Source of the DNA: Saprospiraceae bacterium
Lineage (GTDB): Bacteria > Bacteroidota > Bacteroidia > Chitinophagales > Saprospiraceae
Direction of reading: 5' to 3'
Length of the DNA stretch: 64,000 nt
Assembly: GCA_026986005.1 (NCBI GenBank)
Contig: JALSPK010000202.1
Location: forward strand, 1-64,000
How positions within the stretch are numbered: position 1 is the first letter of the stretch; every line of letters begins with the position of its first letter. The position numbers and the translations under genes were made by a program. Below are positions 43,919-53,414 of this stretch, one piece after another. A model generated the notes under the pieces. It searched no databases. It had not been told where the DNA came from and worked only from the letters and a program-made list of their open reading frames with translations.

Positions 43919-44317
43919 TCAATCTAAGATAAATTCTTGTGATTTTACATCATAAGTGTACATTCTTCTTCTTGATTCTGCCTTTTGTTCTCTTATTGTT
44001 GCTCTAATTACAAAATCATTGAGCCAATAAACATCTCCGGCTGTTAAGGTATCTGAGATTATATTCTCTTTTGTTTTGAGGGAATAAACGGAATACATTA
44101 AATCGGGTATGGGTTGTGTCAACTCCTTATGACTTTTGGTGATTAAAGCGTATTCCTTTGTATTGTTATAGATTATTTTAAAGCCATCTCCAAATTGATG
44201 TTTTGCTACTTCTTCAAGTGAAGCTTTATTTGAAGTATTTGAATACTTGTTTTTATTGCATATGCAGGATTGTAAAAGAAACAAAATAATAACTAAAAGA
44301 AAAATTATATTTTTCAT
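43919..44317 (-). CDS. Predicted small lipoprotein, unknown function
   Basis: This 132-residue protein has a lipoprotein signal (MKNIIFLLVIILFLLQSC, cysteine 18), followed by a lysine/asparagine-rich spacer. A small domain follows with FGDGFKIIYNNTKEYALITKSH and a conserved-looking C-terminal TYDVKSQEFILD. I recognise no family. It lies 22 bases downstream of mgsA on the same strand and may be co-transcribed. Confidence 0.65.
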   Translation of the reverse strand: MKNIIFLLVIILFLLQSCICNKNKYSNTSNKASLEEVAKHQFGDGFKIIYNNTKEYALITKSHKELTQPIPDLMYSVYSLKTKENIISDTLTAGDVYWLNDFVIRATIREQKAESRRRMYTYDVKSQEFILD

Positions 44318-44339
44318 AGTATTGATTGTTTAATAATTA

Positions 44340-44711
44340 TTAACAAGCAAGGGCTTTTAATAATAACTTTGCAGTCGCCGGATTTGTTGCCAATGGTATA
44401 TTGTGTACATCACAAATTCTCATTAACATTGATATATCGGGTTCATGAGGATGCTTATCCATTGGGTCTCTAAAAAATATTACCATCTTAGTTTTTCCCT
44501 CTGCGACCCTTCCCGCTATTTGAGCATCACCACCTTGAGGACCGGATAGAAATTTATTTACAGCCAAACCACTTTCTTCCACATATTTTCCGGTTGTTCC
44601 TGTAGCAATTAGTTTTACTTTTTTGTTTTTTAGTATATTTACATGATCCATTATGAATTTCACCATTTCCGGTTTTTTGCCATTGTGGGCTATTATTGCT
44701 ATTTCCATCAT
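44340..44711 (-). CDS. mgsA: Methylglyoxal synthase
   Basis: It converts dihydroxyacetone phosphate to methylglyoxal and phosphate, a bypass of lower glycolysis during phosphate limitation. The 123-residue MGS-like domain has IAIIAHNGKKPEM and ATGTTGKYVEE. The phosphate-binding SGPQGGDAQIAGRVAEGK contains the catalytic aspartate, and FRDPMDKHPHEPDI contains the second aspartate and the histidine. All match the family. The frame begins MM; either ATG could be used. Confidence 0.93.
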   Translation of the reverse strand: MMEIAIIAHNGKKPEMVKFIMDHVNILKNKKVKLIATGTTGKYVEESGLAVNKFLSGPQGGDAQIAGRVAEGKTKMVIFFRDPMDKHPHEPDISMLMRICDVHNIPLATNPATAKLLLKALAC

Positions 44712-44847
44712 ATTTTGTGTATTTGTAAAAAAAAATATTTTGATCTCTTGAATCTAGAACAATATATCCATTTAAAAGGTTCTTTGCCGTAGTAGGTCTG
44801 GGTTAATAAATCACTTAAAATAGAATAAATTAATATTAAATTAACTT

Positions 44848-45087
44848 TTATTGATTTGATTCATTTTTTGGCCAAACAAAAAAATAGTTTCTCACAAACT
44901 TATAAAGAAACATTACTAAGAATAAAACAAGTCCAAAGGTCTCTTTACTTGTGCTCAAATTATAATCAGCCAAATAGACAAACAAATAAGCTGCTACAGA
45001 AATGATAGCAGCTACCAAAGCAGCTTTTTTTAAAGAAAAAATCAAACGACTATCTGTTTTCGTATTTTTCCAATTACTATTAATCAT
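44848..45087 (-). CDS. Small two-helix membrane protein
   Basis: This 79-residue protein has two hydrophobic helices (about 23-43 and 51-72), separated by the short loop NLSTSKET, with both termini probably in the cytoplasm. I recognise no family. It starts two bases after the coiled-coil membrane protein gene on the same strand, so the two are almost certainly translated together and may form one complex. Confidence 0.65.
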   Translation of the reverse strand: MINSNWKNTKTDSRLIFSLKKAALVAAIISVAAYLFVYLADYNLSTSKETFGLVLFLVMFLYKFVRNYFFVWPKNESNQ

Positions 45088-45089
45088 TA

Positions 45090-46070
45090 TTATTTCAATT
45101 TGAAGCTGTCTGAACCTGCCAAATAACCTTTATTATAAATTTCTACTTTGTATCTGCCTTTTTTTAATGGAAAGTCTTTATTTAAAATCAGACATATATT
45201 TTCTTCCTGTCCTGAATAGTCAACATTATACTTTTTTGTGTATTTCATTTTCGTAGCATCTATAGATTTTGTCAATATTCCTGATCCGGCTTTTTCTTCA
45301 TATACCGTATTGCCATCAGGGGCGATTAATCTTACATAGAAAATTTCTTCTCCAATATCTGTAATTTCATTTTTTTCCATATTGAAGCAAACTTTCAATA
45401 ATTCAATATTCTTTGCTTTTCTCCTTCTTGAATATTTCCCATTACTTTTCAGTAGGTATCCTTTTACTGAAATATCACCAACTCTAATGACAGATGCTTT
45501 GTTTGTCTTGAATAAAAGTTTTCTTTTATCTTTTTCAAGTTTTTGTTTAACCGTTAATAAAGAATCATTTTCTTCTTCTTTTTGTGCTAATTGGGTTGTA
45601 CTCAAGCTTAATTTGTCGTTTAGTTCACTTTTATCCTTTTGAAGTCTCTGGTTAGCACCGGTCAAAACAATATTTTGCTCTTTAAGGTCTTGAATTTTTT
45701 GAATATATGCTAGTGCTTGGTTTTTTAAGTTAGTGATTTCTTTTTTAGCCTCTTTTAGTTTCTTTGATTTCCATATCAATGAACTGATTTTGTTTTTCTG
45801 TTGTGCTAATTCTGCTTTTTGATTTTCTATCAATTTGTTTAATTCCAAATTATCCCCTTTTAATTCATCCAGACTACTTATTGCGAGATTATAATCCTTT
45901 TCCAACTTAGCTTGAGTCTGAGTAAAAACCTTAATTTCATTGTCGTATTTGGTCAGATCTCTTTTAAGATTATTATTTTGTATCCATAAATATCCCGATG
46001 TTCCTAATAGAAGAACGATAGCAATAATTGCTATTGATATTACATTGTTTGTTGATTTTCTTGAAGCCAT
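45090..46070 (-). CDS. Membrane-anchored coiled-coil protein with C-terminal beta domain
   Basis: The 326-residue protein has one N-terminal transmembrane helix (about 11-30) and a long coiled coil (about 32-190, rich in K, E, L and Q). A C-terminal beta-sandwich-like domain starts near KASVIRVGDISVKGY and ends GRYKVEIYNKGYLAGSDSFKLK. The layout suggests a periplasmic rod with a globular head. I do not recognise the family by name, although similar proteins occur across Bacteroidota. It is paired with the small membrane protein after a two-base gap. A TATCTTTG box lies upstream. Confidence 0.7.
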   Translation of the reverse strand: MASRKSTNNVISIAIIAIVLLLGTSGYLWIQNNNLKRDLTKYDNEIKVFTQTQAKLEKDYNLAISSLDELKGDNLELNKLIENQKAELAQQKNKISSLIWKSKKLKEAKKEITNLKNQALAYIQKIQDLKEQNIVLTGANQRLQKDKSELNDKLSLSTTQLAQKEEENDSLLTVKQKLEKDKRKLLFKTNKASVIRVGDISVKGYLLKSNGKYSRRRKAKNIELLKVCFNMEKNEITDIGEEIFYVRLIAPDGNTVYEEKAGSGILTKSIDATKMKYTKKYNVDYSGQEENICLILNKDFPLKKGRYKVEIYNKGYLAGSDSFKLK

Positions 46071-46187
46071 AAATTTACTATTGAATATTCTAATTAAATA
46101 AAAACTAATATAAACAAAAATAAGGTGATTTACATATGTAGTGAACCTTTATCTTGACTAATGATGATATTACAATGGAATTTGTTG

Positions 46188-46195
46188 CAAAGATA
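46188..46195 (-). promoter_or_regulatory. -7 box of the coiled-coil protein gene
   Basis: On the minus strand it reads TATCTTTG, an exact TAnnTTTG match, about 118 bases before the start codon. The nearest TTG is 22 bases upstream, slightly too far. Confidence 0.4.
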
Positions 46196-46245
46196 TGCAT
46201 TTTTTTTAAACTATTATCAAAACAATGTACCTTAGAAGTGGATTT

Positions 46246-47214
46246 TTATTCATCTGATTTGTTTTTATCATCTATTTTAAAACCTAAGTCTCTATTTACC
46301 GCGATACTAGCATTCAATTCGTAACCGACAATCAAGGCCATCGAATTGATTTCAATCCAAACCATTGTTATGATAATAGCGCCCAAAGACCCATATATTT
46401 CATTGTATCTGCTAAAATTATTTACGTAATATGAAAAACCCACCGAACTGGCAATAGCTAAAAATGTAGCAACACCTGCTCCCGGACTCATGAATTTTAT
46501 CTTCTTTTTCATTGCCGGACCATATCTATAAAGCATTGAAATGATCGAGTAAAATAATAATACGACTACAATCCATCTCAAGAACTCTATTGTAATAATA
46601 TAAAAGCTACTTAGATTTAGTTTGTCAAATAAAAGCTCTAACCAAGTATTGCCTAGAATTACTAATCCTGTGGACAAAATCAGGAGGATAAATAATAAAA
46701 ATGTTATTTCTAAGGCTCTTAACTTATGTTGAAAATAGTTTCTTCGTTTAAATGTAGATCTGTAAGATTTGCTAAAGCTAGCTAGCATTGAAGATACTCC
46801 GTTGGATGTAAAATAAAGCATTAAAAAGACAGAAATAATCTGTGACCCAACCCTCGTTTTTAGTCCTAAACTGTCCATCATTCCAAAAATATATTGTTCT
46901 GCCTGTTTTGGTAGCAAATTGCTTAATGATGATTTCCATGTTTCAACATAGTATTCAGTGAAGGGCAAATACGGGATCAAGGTTAATAAAAATATAATCC
47001 CCGGAAAAATAGCCAGAAAAAAGCTAAAAGACATTGCTTTTGCTCTCATCATAATATCGTCCTTGAGCGCCTCCTTATATACAAAAGTGAGCGAGTGGTA
47101 AATGGAAACCCCGTCAAACCCGGGCAAAGTTGTTCGTTTTGCCCAATTTATGCCATTTTTAATACCCGGAAGCTTTAAAAACTTATACCATTTATTTTCA
47201 AAATAATTACTCAA
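46246..47214 (-). CDS. YihY/BrkB-family membrane protein
   Basis: A 322-residue polytopic inner-membrane protein of the UPF0761 (YihY/BrkB) family, once thought to be RNase BN. It has about six helices with the family landmarks RAKAMSFSFFLAIFPGIIFLL near residue 62, GVSSMLASF near 140 and YGSLGAIIITMVWIEINSMALIVGYELNA near 275. The function is not settled; a transporter role has been proposed. It overlaps the thioesterase gene by eight bases, the third gene of a tight minus-strand operon with the arginine deiminase. Confidence 0.9.
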   Translation of the reverse strand: MSNYFENKWYKFLKLPGIKNGINWAKRTTLPGFDGVSIYHSLTFVYKEALKDDIMMRAKAMSFSFFLAIFPGIIFLLTLIPYLPFTEYYVETWKSSLSNLLPKQAEQYIFGMMDSLGLKTRVGSQIISVFLMLYFTSNGVSSMLASFSKSYRSTFKRRNYFQHKLRALEITFLLFILLILSTGLVILGNTWLELLFDKLNLSSFYIITIEFLRWIVVVLLFYSIISMLYRYGPAMKKKIKFMSPGAGVATFLAIASSVGFSYYVNNFSRYNEIYGSLGAIIITMVWIEINSMALIVGYELNASIAVNRDLGFKIDDKNKSDE

Positions 47215-47617
47215 AATAGATTTTTAATTTTTCGATTAAAATTTCAGGAGCGGAAACTCGTGAATTTGTTTTCATATCTATAAAAAATAGTTTTACTATA
47301 CCTTTGTTTATAAGTTCTTCTTTTTCATTGTATATTTTGTGATAAAACGTAATCATTTTACTTGGTATTTCCATCAATTGGGTTTCAATAGTAATCTCAT
47401 CATCATAAAAGGCCGGCTTTATGTATCTTGCTTCCATGTTTACTACAGGAAGCATTACGCCCAATTCCGTTTCAAAGCTTTTATATGAAAAGCCTAGAGA
47501 TCTTATTAATTCTACTCTTCCTATTTCATAATACTTTGGATAATTTCCATAATATGCATATCCCATTTGATCCGTGTCTGCATATCTTATTCTGTGTTTG
47601 AATTTATATGAATACAT
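47207..47617 (-). CDS. Acyl-CoA thioesterase (4HBT / hot-dog fold)
   Basis: The 136-residue hot-dog protein resembles the YbgC/FadM group. It starts FKHRIRYADTDQMGYAYYGNYPKYYEIGR, with the catalytic-type aspartate in YADTDQMG and the tyrosine-rich helix, then MEARYIKPAFYDDEITIETQL. The substrate chain length is unknown. It sits one base after the arginine deiminase stop and overlaps the YihY gene, so the three are co-translated. Confidence 0.9.
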   Translation of the reverse strand: MYSYKFKHRIRYADTDQMGYAYYGNYPKYYEIGRVELIRSLGFSYKSFETELGVMLPVVNMEARYIKPAFYDDEITIETQLMEIPSKMITFYHKIYNEKEELINKGIVKLFFIDMKTNSRVSAPEILIEKLKIYFE

Positions 47618-47618
47618 A

Positions 47619-48878
47619 TTATTTTCTTGAAATTGGACAAGTCATACAATGCGAACCGCCTCTACCACGAGATAATTCAGTCGAAGGAAGAGTGATAATA
47701 GTTTTCTCTATTTTATGGATATCTATTTTTTTGCTTTTGACTTTTTTTATCAATTCTTCAGCTTTCATAATACTATATCCCGCCTCCACTAATGCTTCTG
47801 CTGTTTTACTGTTTCTATCATAAGTGATAGCTACTCCCGGCTTGATTGTGACTAGGTTGCAACCATCAGTCCATTGCTCTCTCTCTTGATATGGATATTC
47901 TCCCTTTCCTCCAAATATAAAGTTCATATTTGGGTTTATCTCCTTTAAAAATAGTTCTTTTACAGATGAATATTCTGTAATTTTGCCGGATTTGTTATAG
48001 ACTTTTACATATGAACCAATACCATCAAAAATAATTGGTTTAAAAGCTACGATATCATTATAATCTATCTGTGTGAATAGTGTATCCAAATGCATGAAAT
48101 TCCTTTCTCTAGGAATAACAATTTCTACAATATTGGGAATTACCGCTTTTTTGAAAAGATAATCTTTTAGCAAACTAATCGCATGAGCTGATGTCCTTTC
48201 ACTTTGACCAATTAATAAATAGTCATTGTTAATTATCATAACATCTCCTCCTTCTAGGGATACCGCTTCAGCTTTATGAGATGGAGGAAACTGGTTGATC
48301 CTGTTTAGATCTATTATTTTTTTGTCTTTTCTTGTATCCAAAAACATAGGGTGAGACTTAAATATAAATCGGGCTAATAAATTTTCACGATGCCTAGCGT
48401 CTTTTGCCGCTTTTGTTATTAGAATATAATCCTTAATAGTAACTGCAATATCACGAGTGAAGATAAAATTCGGAATTGCATCAAATAAATACATATGCTC
48501 TTTTTTATAATAACCTGTAATAAGCAATTCTTTAAGCTTATTATTGCTCATCTCAAGCATGATACTCTTAAATTTATTGGGAAGTTCTTCAAATTTTATA
48601 ATATCAGCCACTAATTTTTCCTTGAATATAGAAGAGTAATCCAATGCTTCCTCAAGCAATATTTCCGTGTCAATAACATTATTTTTACCTAAAAATATCT
48701 TAAGGATATCTGCAAATACCTTATGCTCTTTTTGCATTAAAGGTAAATAGATTATGTCATCGAAAAGAAGCTGTTCGGCCTTTTTAGGTGAGATTCTCTC
48801 CAATCCTTCATCAGGATGATGAATAATAACTTTCTTTAACTCATTAATTTCTGAGGTTACATTTAGTTTCATAGCCAT
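47619..48878 (-). CDS. Arginine deiminase-family hydrolase
   Basis: It probably converts arginine to citrulline and ammonia. Starting at ATG 48878 gives MAMKLNVTSEINELKKVIIHHP, the usual N-terminus; the frame extends back to 48926, but the extra residues look like leader. The guanidino-modifying motifs are complete: FTRDIAV, EGGDVM, MHLDTLF and the catalytic cysteine in GRGGSHCMTCP at the end. No ornithine carbamoyltransferase or carbamate kinase gene is adjacent, so the fermentative ADI pathway is not shown. Other amidinotransferase-fold substrates remain possible. Confidence 0.88.
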   Translation of the reverse strand: MAMKLNVTSEINELKKVIIHHPDEGLERISPKKAEQLLFDDIIYLPLMQKEHKVFADILKIFLGKNNVIDTEILLEEALDYSSIFKEKLVADIIKFEELPNKFKSIMLEMSNNKLKELLITGYYKKEHMYLFDAIPNFIFTRDIAVTIKDYILITKAAKDARHRENLLARFIFKSHPMFLDTRKDKKIIDLNRINQFPPSHKAEAVSLEGGDVMIINNDYLLIGQSERTSAHAISLLKDYLFKKAVIPNIVEIVIPRERNFMHLDTLFTQIDYNDIVAFKPIIFDGIGSYVKVYNKSGKITEYSSVKELFLKEINPNMNFIFGGKGEYPYQEREQWTDGCNLVTIKPGVAITYDRNSKTAEALVEAGYSIMKAEELIKKVKSKKIDIHKIEKTIITLPSTELSRGRGGSHCMTCPISRK

Positions 48879-48986
48879 AACATATTTAATAAACCGATGT
48901 TTAAGAAAAAATATCCATATTTTCATTTTAAATGGATAGAAAAATATCTATAAAGCTCAAATTTACTACAAAAATAGGAAACTTCT

Positions 48987-48994
48987 TATATTTG
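48987..48994 (+). promoter_or_regulatory. -7 box of the ppx gene
   Basis: TATATTTG matches TAnnTTTG 16 bases before ATG 49011, predicting a leader of about ten bases. A minus-strand TAAATTTG at 48958-48965 could serve the divergent arginine deiminase gene. Confidence 0.45.
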
Positions 48995-49010
48995 CATAAA
49001 AATTTAATAG

Positions 49011-49910
49011 ATGAGAAAGTATTATGCTGCAATTGATATAGGCACAAATGCCGGAAGAATGCTTATAGGATATGTTGTTTCCAAAGATGGACACGAAGTT
49101 GTTAAACATATTCAGTTAGTTAGAGTGCCATTGAGATTAGGTGAGGATGTATTCGCCAATGGAATCATAAGCAAGGGAAAATTGAAGAAATTTATTTTTA
49201 GCCTCAAGGGATTTAGACTTTTAGCAAAAGCTTACGATATTGATGATATTAAAGCATATGCTACATCAGCTATGAGAGAAGCAAAAAATAAAGACTATAT
49301 TGTATTGAAAATAAAAGATAAAACGAAGTTGAATCTTGAAATTATCGATGGGAATAGAGAAGCTGAATTGATATTTAGTTCATTCAATATTTCCGGATTA
49401 GTGAAAGAAAGACCGTTTTTGTTGATCGACGTAGGTGGAGGAAGTACTGAACTAACAGTTTTTGCTGACGGGGAAAAGAAAAAATCAAAATCTTTCAAAA
49501 TCGGCACATTAAGGCTTCTTAAAAATAAAGTAAACAAAAATATTTGGAACGAAATAGAAGAATGGATTGAAGTAAATATCAAAAGCTGTGGTAGAATGTC
49601 AGCAATTGGTACAGGTGGTAATATTAATAAGATATCTCAATTAGCCAGAAAAAGATATCTCGAACCTATTCTTCTTTCGGAAATTGAAGCAACATTGCAA
49701 TATTTGAAATCTTTTTCTCTGCAAGAAAGGGTTGATAAACTAAGGCTTAAACCCGACAGAGCTGATGTTATAATTCCTGCGTCAGAGATTTATATTAGGA
49801 TAATGAAAATTTCAGGTATTAATGAGATATTCGTTCCCAAAATGGGGCTTTCTGATGGTATGATTATTGAACAGTACAACAAAGATAAGAAAAGTAATGA
49901 TAATAATTAG
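49011..49910 (+). CDS. Ppx/GppA-family phosphatase, single-domain form
   Basis: It probably hydrolyses polyphosphate ends or pppGpp. The 299 residues cover the ASKHA fold: YAAIDIGTNAGRMLIGYV at the start, ATSAMREAKN near 85, FLLIDVGGGSTELTVF near 143 and the adenosine-side IGTGGNINKISQLA near 205. The C-terminal HD-like domain of E. coli Ppx is missing; this short form is common. It overlaps plsC by 14 bases, so the two are translationally coupled. No polyphosphate kinase gene is adjacent. Confidence 0.88.
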   Translation: MRKYYAAIDIGTNAGRMLIGYVVSKDGHEVVKHIQLVRVPLRLGEDVFANGIISKGKLKKFIFSLKGFRLLAKAYDIDDIKAYATSAMREAKNKDYIVLKIKDKTKLNLEIIDGNREAELIFSSFNISGLVKERPFLLIDVGGGSTELTVFADGEKKKSKSFKIGTLRLLKNKVNKNIWNEIEEWIEVNIKSCGRMSAIGTGGNINKISQLARKRYLEPILLSEIEATLQYLKSFSLQERVDKLRLKPDRADVIIPASEIYIRIMKISGINEIFVPKMGLSDGMIIEQYNKDKKSNDNN

Positions 49911-50652
49911 GTATTTTTGTGGTGGTTTGCGACTGATTGTAATGGTATTATTGATGGTAATCATGTTAGGGGGGTATATAATAGGAATAAAAACAATTTT
50001 TAAACACACTCCTGAAAGCGGTTTTAAGTTAAGAAGGATTTTTTTGAAAATAATTAACCCTTTATTAGGTTTTACTGATACAATAGAAGGCGTGAAAAAT
50101 AATAAACCTACCCTTTATGTATCTAACCATAGAGGCTTGCTCGATTTTTTTATAACAATGAAGTATCTTGATGTTTACGCACTTTCAAAAGCGGAAGTGC
50201 GCGATATACCAATACTTGGATATTCAGCTGAATTGACGGGAGTATTTTTTGTCGTTAGAGACAATAAAAGCAGTAGACAGGCTACAAGAGATTCAATAGT
50301 TCATTTACTCAAAAGCGGTTATAATGTATTGATATATCCCGAGGGGACTGTTAATAATTTGAAAACAACGGCAGGATTTAGTAAGGGAGCATTTGAAGAA
50401 GCCGCCAAACATGGGTTTCCCGTTGTCCCAATAGCTCAAGAATACTATTCCATAAACGATTTGTGGACAGAAGGTACTTCATCCGGGTTACAATTTATTA
50501 AACAGTTTGGGAAATGCATTACTAAAGTTAGAGTTTCAATTGGCCTCCCCATTGTTAGCGACAATTCATTTATACTAATGAATGAGTCAAAAAAATGGAT
50601 AGACTCCAAGCTTTTAGAGATGCAAGAAGGATGGTCAACAGCATATGATTAG
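49897..50652 (+). CDS. plsC: 1-acyl-sn-glycerol-3-phosphate acyltransferase
   Basis: It makes phosphatidic acid from lysophosphatidic acid at the inner membrane. ATG 49897 gives a 251-residue protein with an N-terminal membrane helix (about 8-32). The catalytic NHRGLLDFF (an HX4D motif) is near residue 77, and YPEGTVNNLK, which binds glycerol phosphate, near 148. The frame is open further upstream to 49867, but that start lies well inside ppx. Regulation is probably shared with ppx. Confidence 0.9.
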   Translation: MIIIRYFCGGLRLIVMVLLMVIMLGGYIIGIKTIFKHTPESGFKLRRIFLKIINPLLGFTDTIEGVKNNKPTLYVSNHRGLLDFFITMKYLDVYALSKAEVRDIPILGYSAELTGVFFVVRDNKSSRQATRDSIVHLLKSGYNVLIYPEGTVNNLKTTAGFSKGAFEEAAKHGFPVVPIAQEYYSINDLWTEGTSSGLQFIKQFGKCITKVRVSIGLPIVSDNSFILMNESKKWIDSKLLEMQEGWSTAYD

Positions 50653-50660
50653 TGTTAGTT

Positions 50661-53300
50661 TTAATCTTCATCCTCTACGATATTTCTTAGCTGATTAAGT
50701 TTTAGCATACAATCTATTGGGGTCATTGAGTTAAGATCTATTTCCAATAATTCCTTTTTTAACAGCCCCGCTGTTTCGTCTACTTTATCAAAAATACTCA
50801 ATTGAACCACATTTTGGTGAGATAAAGTTTTTAGTTTTTTGCCTATATTTTCTCCATCTGTATTGTCCCTCATTTTTTTTTCGAGTTGTTCGAGTATTTC
50901 ATAAGCTCTTTCTATTATCATTCTTGGCATTCCTGACATTCTTGCCACATGAATACCAAAACTGTGTTGGCTGCCACCGGTTACTAATTTTCTGAGAAAA
51001 ATCACTTTGTTTCCTATTTCTTTTGTGGAGACATTGAAATTTTTAATTCTTTCAAATTTTGGTTCCAATTCATTGAGTTCATGATAGTGAGTTGCAAAGA
51101 GTGTTTTAGGATTTGCTTTTGGATTTTCATGCAAAAACTCAGTTAATGCCCATGCTATGGAGATACCGTCATAAGTGCTAGTGCCCCTTCCAATTTCGTC
51201 AAGCAAAACCAAACTTCTTGAGGAAATATTATTTAATATATTTGCTGTCTCATTCATTTCGACCATAAATGTAGATTCACCACTAGATATGTTGTCTGAT
51301 GCGCCTACTCTTGTGAATAACTTATCAATAATACCAATCGTAGCTGAAGAAGCAGGGACAAAAGAACCAATTTGAGCCAATAAAGTAATTAATGCTGTTT
51401 GTCTTAAAATGGCGGATTTACCCGACATATTTGGGCCTGTTATCATCATTATTTGCATATCATTATTGTTCATGTATATATCATTTGGGACATAATTTTC
51501 TCCGGGTTCCATGAATTGTTCAATGACGGGGTGTCTTCCTTCGCGAATGTCAATCATAAATGATTCGTCAACTGCCGGTTTGCAGTATCTGTATTTGTAT
51601 GCAATAGTTGCAAATGATATAAGTACATCAATTTGGGATAAAATATGTGCATCTAGTTGGATTGGAGCTATATAATTCATTAAATCCATTACAATATCTT
51701 GAAATAACTTTTCTTCTAATGTCTGAATTTTATCTTCAGCATTTAAAATTTTAGTTTCAAGTTCTTTTAGTTCCGGAGTGATATATCGTTCAGAGTTTGT
51801 CAAAGTTTGTTTTCTTATCCATTCATCCGGAACCATATCCTTGTATTTATGAGTAACTTCGAGGAAATAGCCAAAAACATTATTGAAATTGATTTTTAAC
51901 TTTTCAATTCCTGTTTTTTTTCTCTCTCTAATCAAGATACCGTTTAATACATCTTTGCTGTTGTTTATTAAGTGTCTTAGTTCGTCTAGCTCTTCATTTA
52001 CACCATTTGCGATTACCCCTCCTTTTGCGACTGAGACAGGAACCTCCTCATTTACTTCTTTGTTTATCCTGTCTCTTATTTTATCACAAAGTACTATTTG
52101 TTCTCCAAGAGCATTTAAATGGTTGTTTTTAGCTTTGCTTAAAATATCCTTGATATGAACAAGAGCTTTCAAACCTCTATTGAGCATCAATAGTTCTCTA
52201 GGGTTTATTTTTCCTAATGAGACTTTTGATATCAAACGCTCTAAATCGCCAATTTTTTTTAGGTATAGATTTATATCTTCTCCATCATAATTGTTATTAA
52301 AAAAATACTCCACGATATCAAGCCTTTGGTTTATTGCATTTGTAGAAATCAACGGAAGTAAAATCCACTTTTTTAGTAGTCTTGCTCCCATTGGTGAAGT
52401 GGTCTTATCTATGACAGATATTAATGCTGTACCTGAATGGTACTGTGGGTATATTAATTCGAGATTTTTTATGGTAAACCTATCAAGCCACATATATTTT
52501 TCATCATATATTCTTTGGATTGTATTTATATGCTTAAGGTTTTTGTTTTCAGTACTGTTAAGATAGTGAAGTACTGAACCTGCAGCTATTTGTGCTGATT
52601 TCAGATCATCAATAGCAAATCCTTTTAGAGATAATACTTCAAAATGTTCTAAAAGATTCTCACGACTAAAATCATAAGTATAAACCCATTCGTCAATAGG
52701 GTATGTATAAAATCTTGTTCCAAAAGTTTTCTCGTATTGTTTTTTGTGCGATTTTGAATAAATTATTTCAGAAGGCTCAAAGTTTTGAATAAGTTTTTCA
52801 ATTGTATTTTTATCACCTTGGGAAACTAAAAACTCTCCTGTTGATATATCAAGGAACGCTACTCCCCATTCATCTTTAGGTGTGATATGAATAGATGCCA
52901 AATAATTATTGTCCTTGTACTCAAGTAGTTTTTCATCTGTTTTTATGCCCGGAGTCACAACTTCTGTTACGCCTCTTTTTACTATTTTTTTTTGTTTGGA
53001 TGGTTTCTCTAATTGTTCGCAAATCGCTACTCTAAAACCTGACTTGACTAGCTTTGGTAGATATAAATCAAGCGAATGATAGGGGAAACCAGCCAGTTCC
53101 AAATCACTACCCCCATTATTCCGAGATGTTAAAACAATTCCTAGAGCTTTCGAGGTTTTTATTGCATCTTGCCCGAAAGTTTCGTAGAAGTCTCCCACTC
53201 TGAAAAGTAAAATAGCATCAGGATGTTTAGTCTTGATTTGTTGATATTGAGTCATCAAAGGGGTTAACTTTTGTACGTTCTTTTTATCTGCTTTTACCAA
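50661..53300 (-). CDS. mutS: DNA mismatch repair protein
   Basis: MutS recognises mismatches and starts repair. The 879 residues begin at TTG 53300; the mismatch-contacting FxE motif is in LLFRVGDFYETFG near residue 38. Connector, lever and clamp domains follow. The ATPase domain holds Walker A TGPNMSGKSA (about 622), STFMVEMNE and Walker B LVLLDEIGRGTSTYDG (about 700), then THYHEL. Length and motifs fit MutS1 rather than MutS2. The stop lies eight bases from the convergent plsC stop. The protein is complete. Confidence 0.97.
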   Translation of the reverse strand: MVKADKKNVQKLTPLMTQYQQIKTKHPDAILLFRVGDFYETFGQDAIKTSKALGIVLTSRNNGGSDLELAGFPYHSLDLYLPKLVKSGFRVAICEQLEKPSKQKKIVKRGVTEVVTPGIKTDEKLLEYKDNNYLASIHITPKDEWGVAFLDISTGEFLVSQGDKNTIEKLIQNFEPSEIIYSKSHKKQYEKTFGTRFYTYPIDEWVYTYDFSRENLLEHFEVLSLKGFAIDDLKSAQIAAGSVLHYLNSTENKNLKHINTIQRIYDEKYMWLDRFTIKNLELIYPQYHSGTALISVIDKTTSPMGARLLKKWILLPLISTNAINQRLDIVEYFFNNNYDGEDINLYLKKIGDLERLISKVSLGKINPRELLMLNRGLKALVHIKDILSKAKNNHLNALGEQIVLCDKIRDRINKEVNEEVPVSVAKGGVIANGVNEELDELRHLINNSKDVLNGILIRERKKTGIEKLKINFNNVFGYFLEVTHKYKDMVPDEWIRKQTLTNSERYITPELKELETKILNAEDKIQTLEEKLFQDIVMDLMNYIAPIQLDAHILSQIDVLISFATIAYKYRYCKPAVDESFMIDIREGRHPVIEQFMEPGENYVPNDIYMNNNDMQIMMITGPNMSGKSAILRQTALITLLAQIGSFVPASSATIGIIDKLFTRVGASDNISSGESTFMVEMNETANILNNISSRSLVLLDEIGRGTSTYDGISIAWALTEFLHENPKANPKTLFATHYHELNELEPKFERIKNFNVSTKEIGNKVIFLRKLVTGGSQHSFGIHVARMSGMPRMIIERAYEILEQLEKKMRDNTDGENIGKKLKTLSHQNVVQLSIFDKVDETAGLLKKELLEIDLNSMTPIDCMLKLNQLRNIVEDED

Positions 53301-53354
53301 TTTTCCTAGGTTTTATTATCAAGAGAACAAAAATAACATTTTAAATGATTATAT

Positions 53355-53388
53355 AAAAAAAGCTGTTATATTTTCACAACAGCTTTTT
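53355..53388 (-). terminator. Terminator of the dockerin-containing T9SS gene
   Basis: AAAAAGCTGTT pairs with AACAGCTTTTT around a 10-base loop, with A and T tracts on both sides. It sits 27 bases past the stop at 53415 and before mutS on the minus strand. Confidence 0.85.
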
Positions 53389-53414
53389 AGATACCAAAAT
53401 TTAAACAAGTTAAA

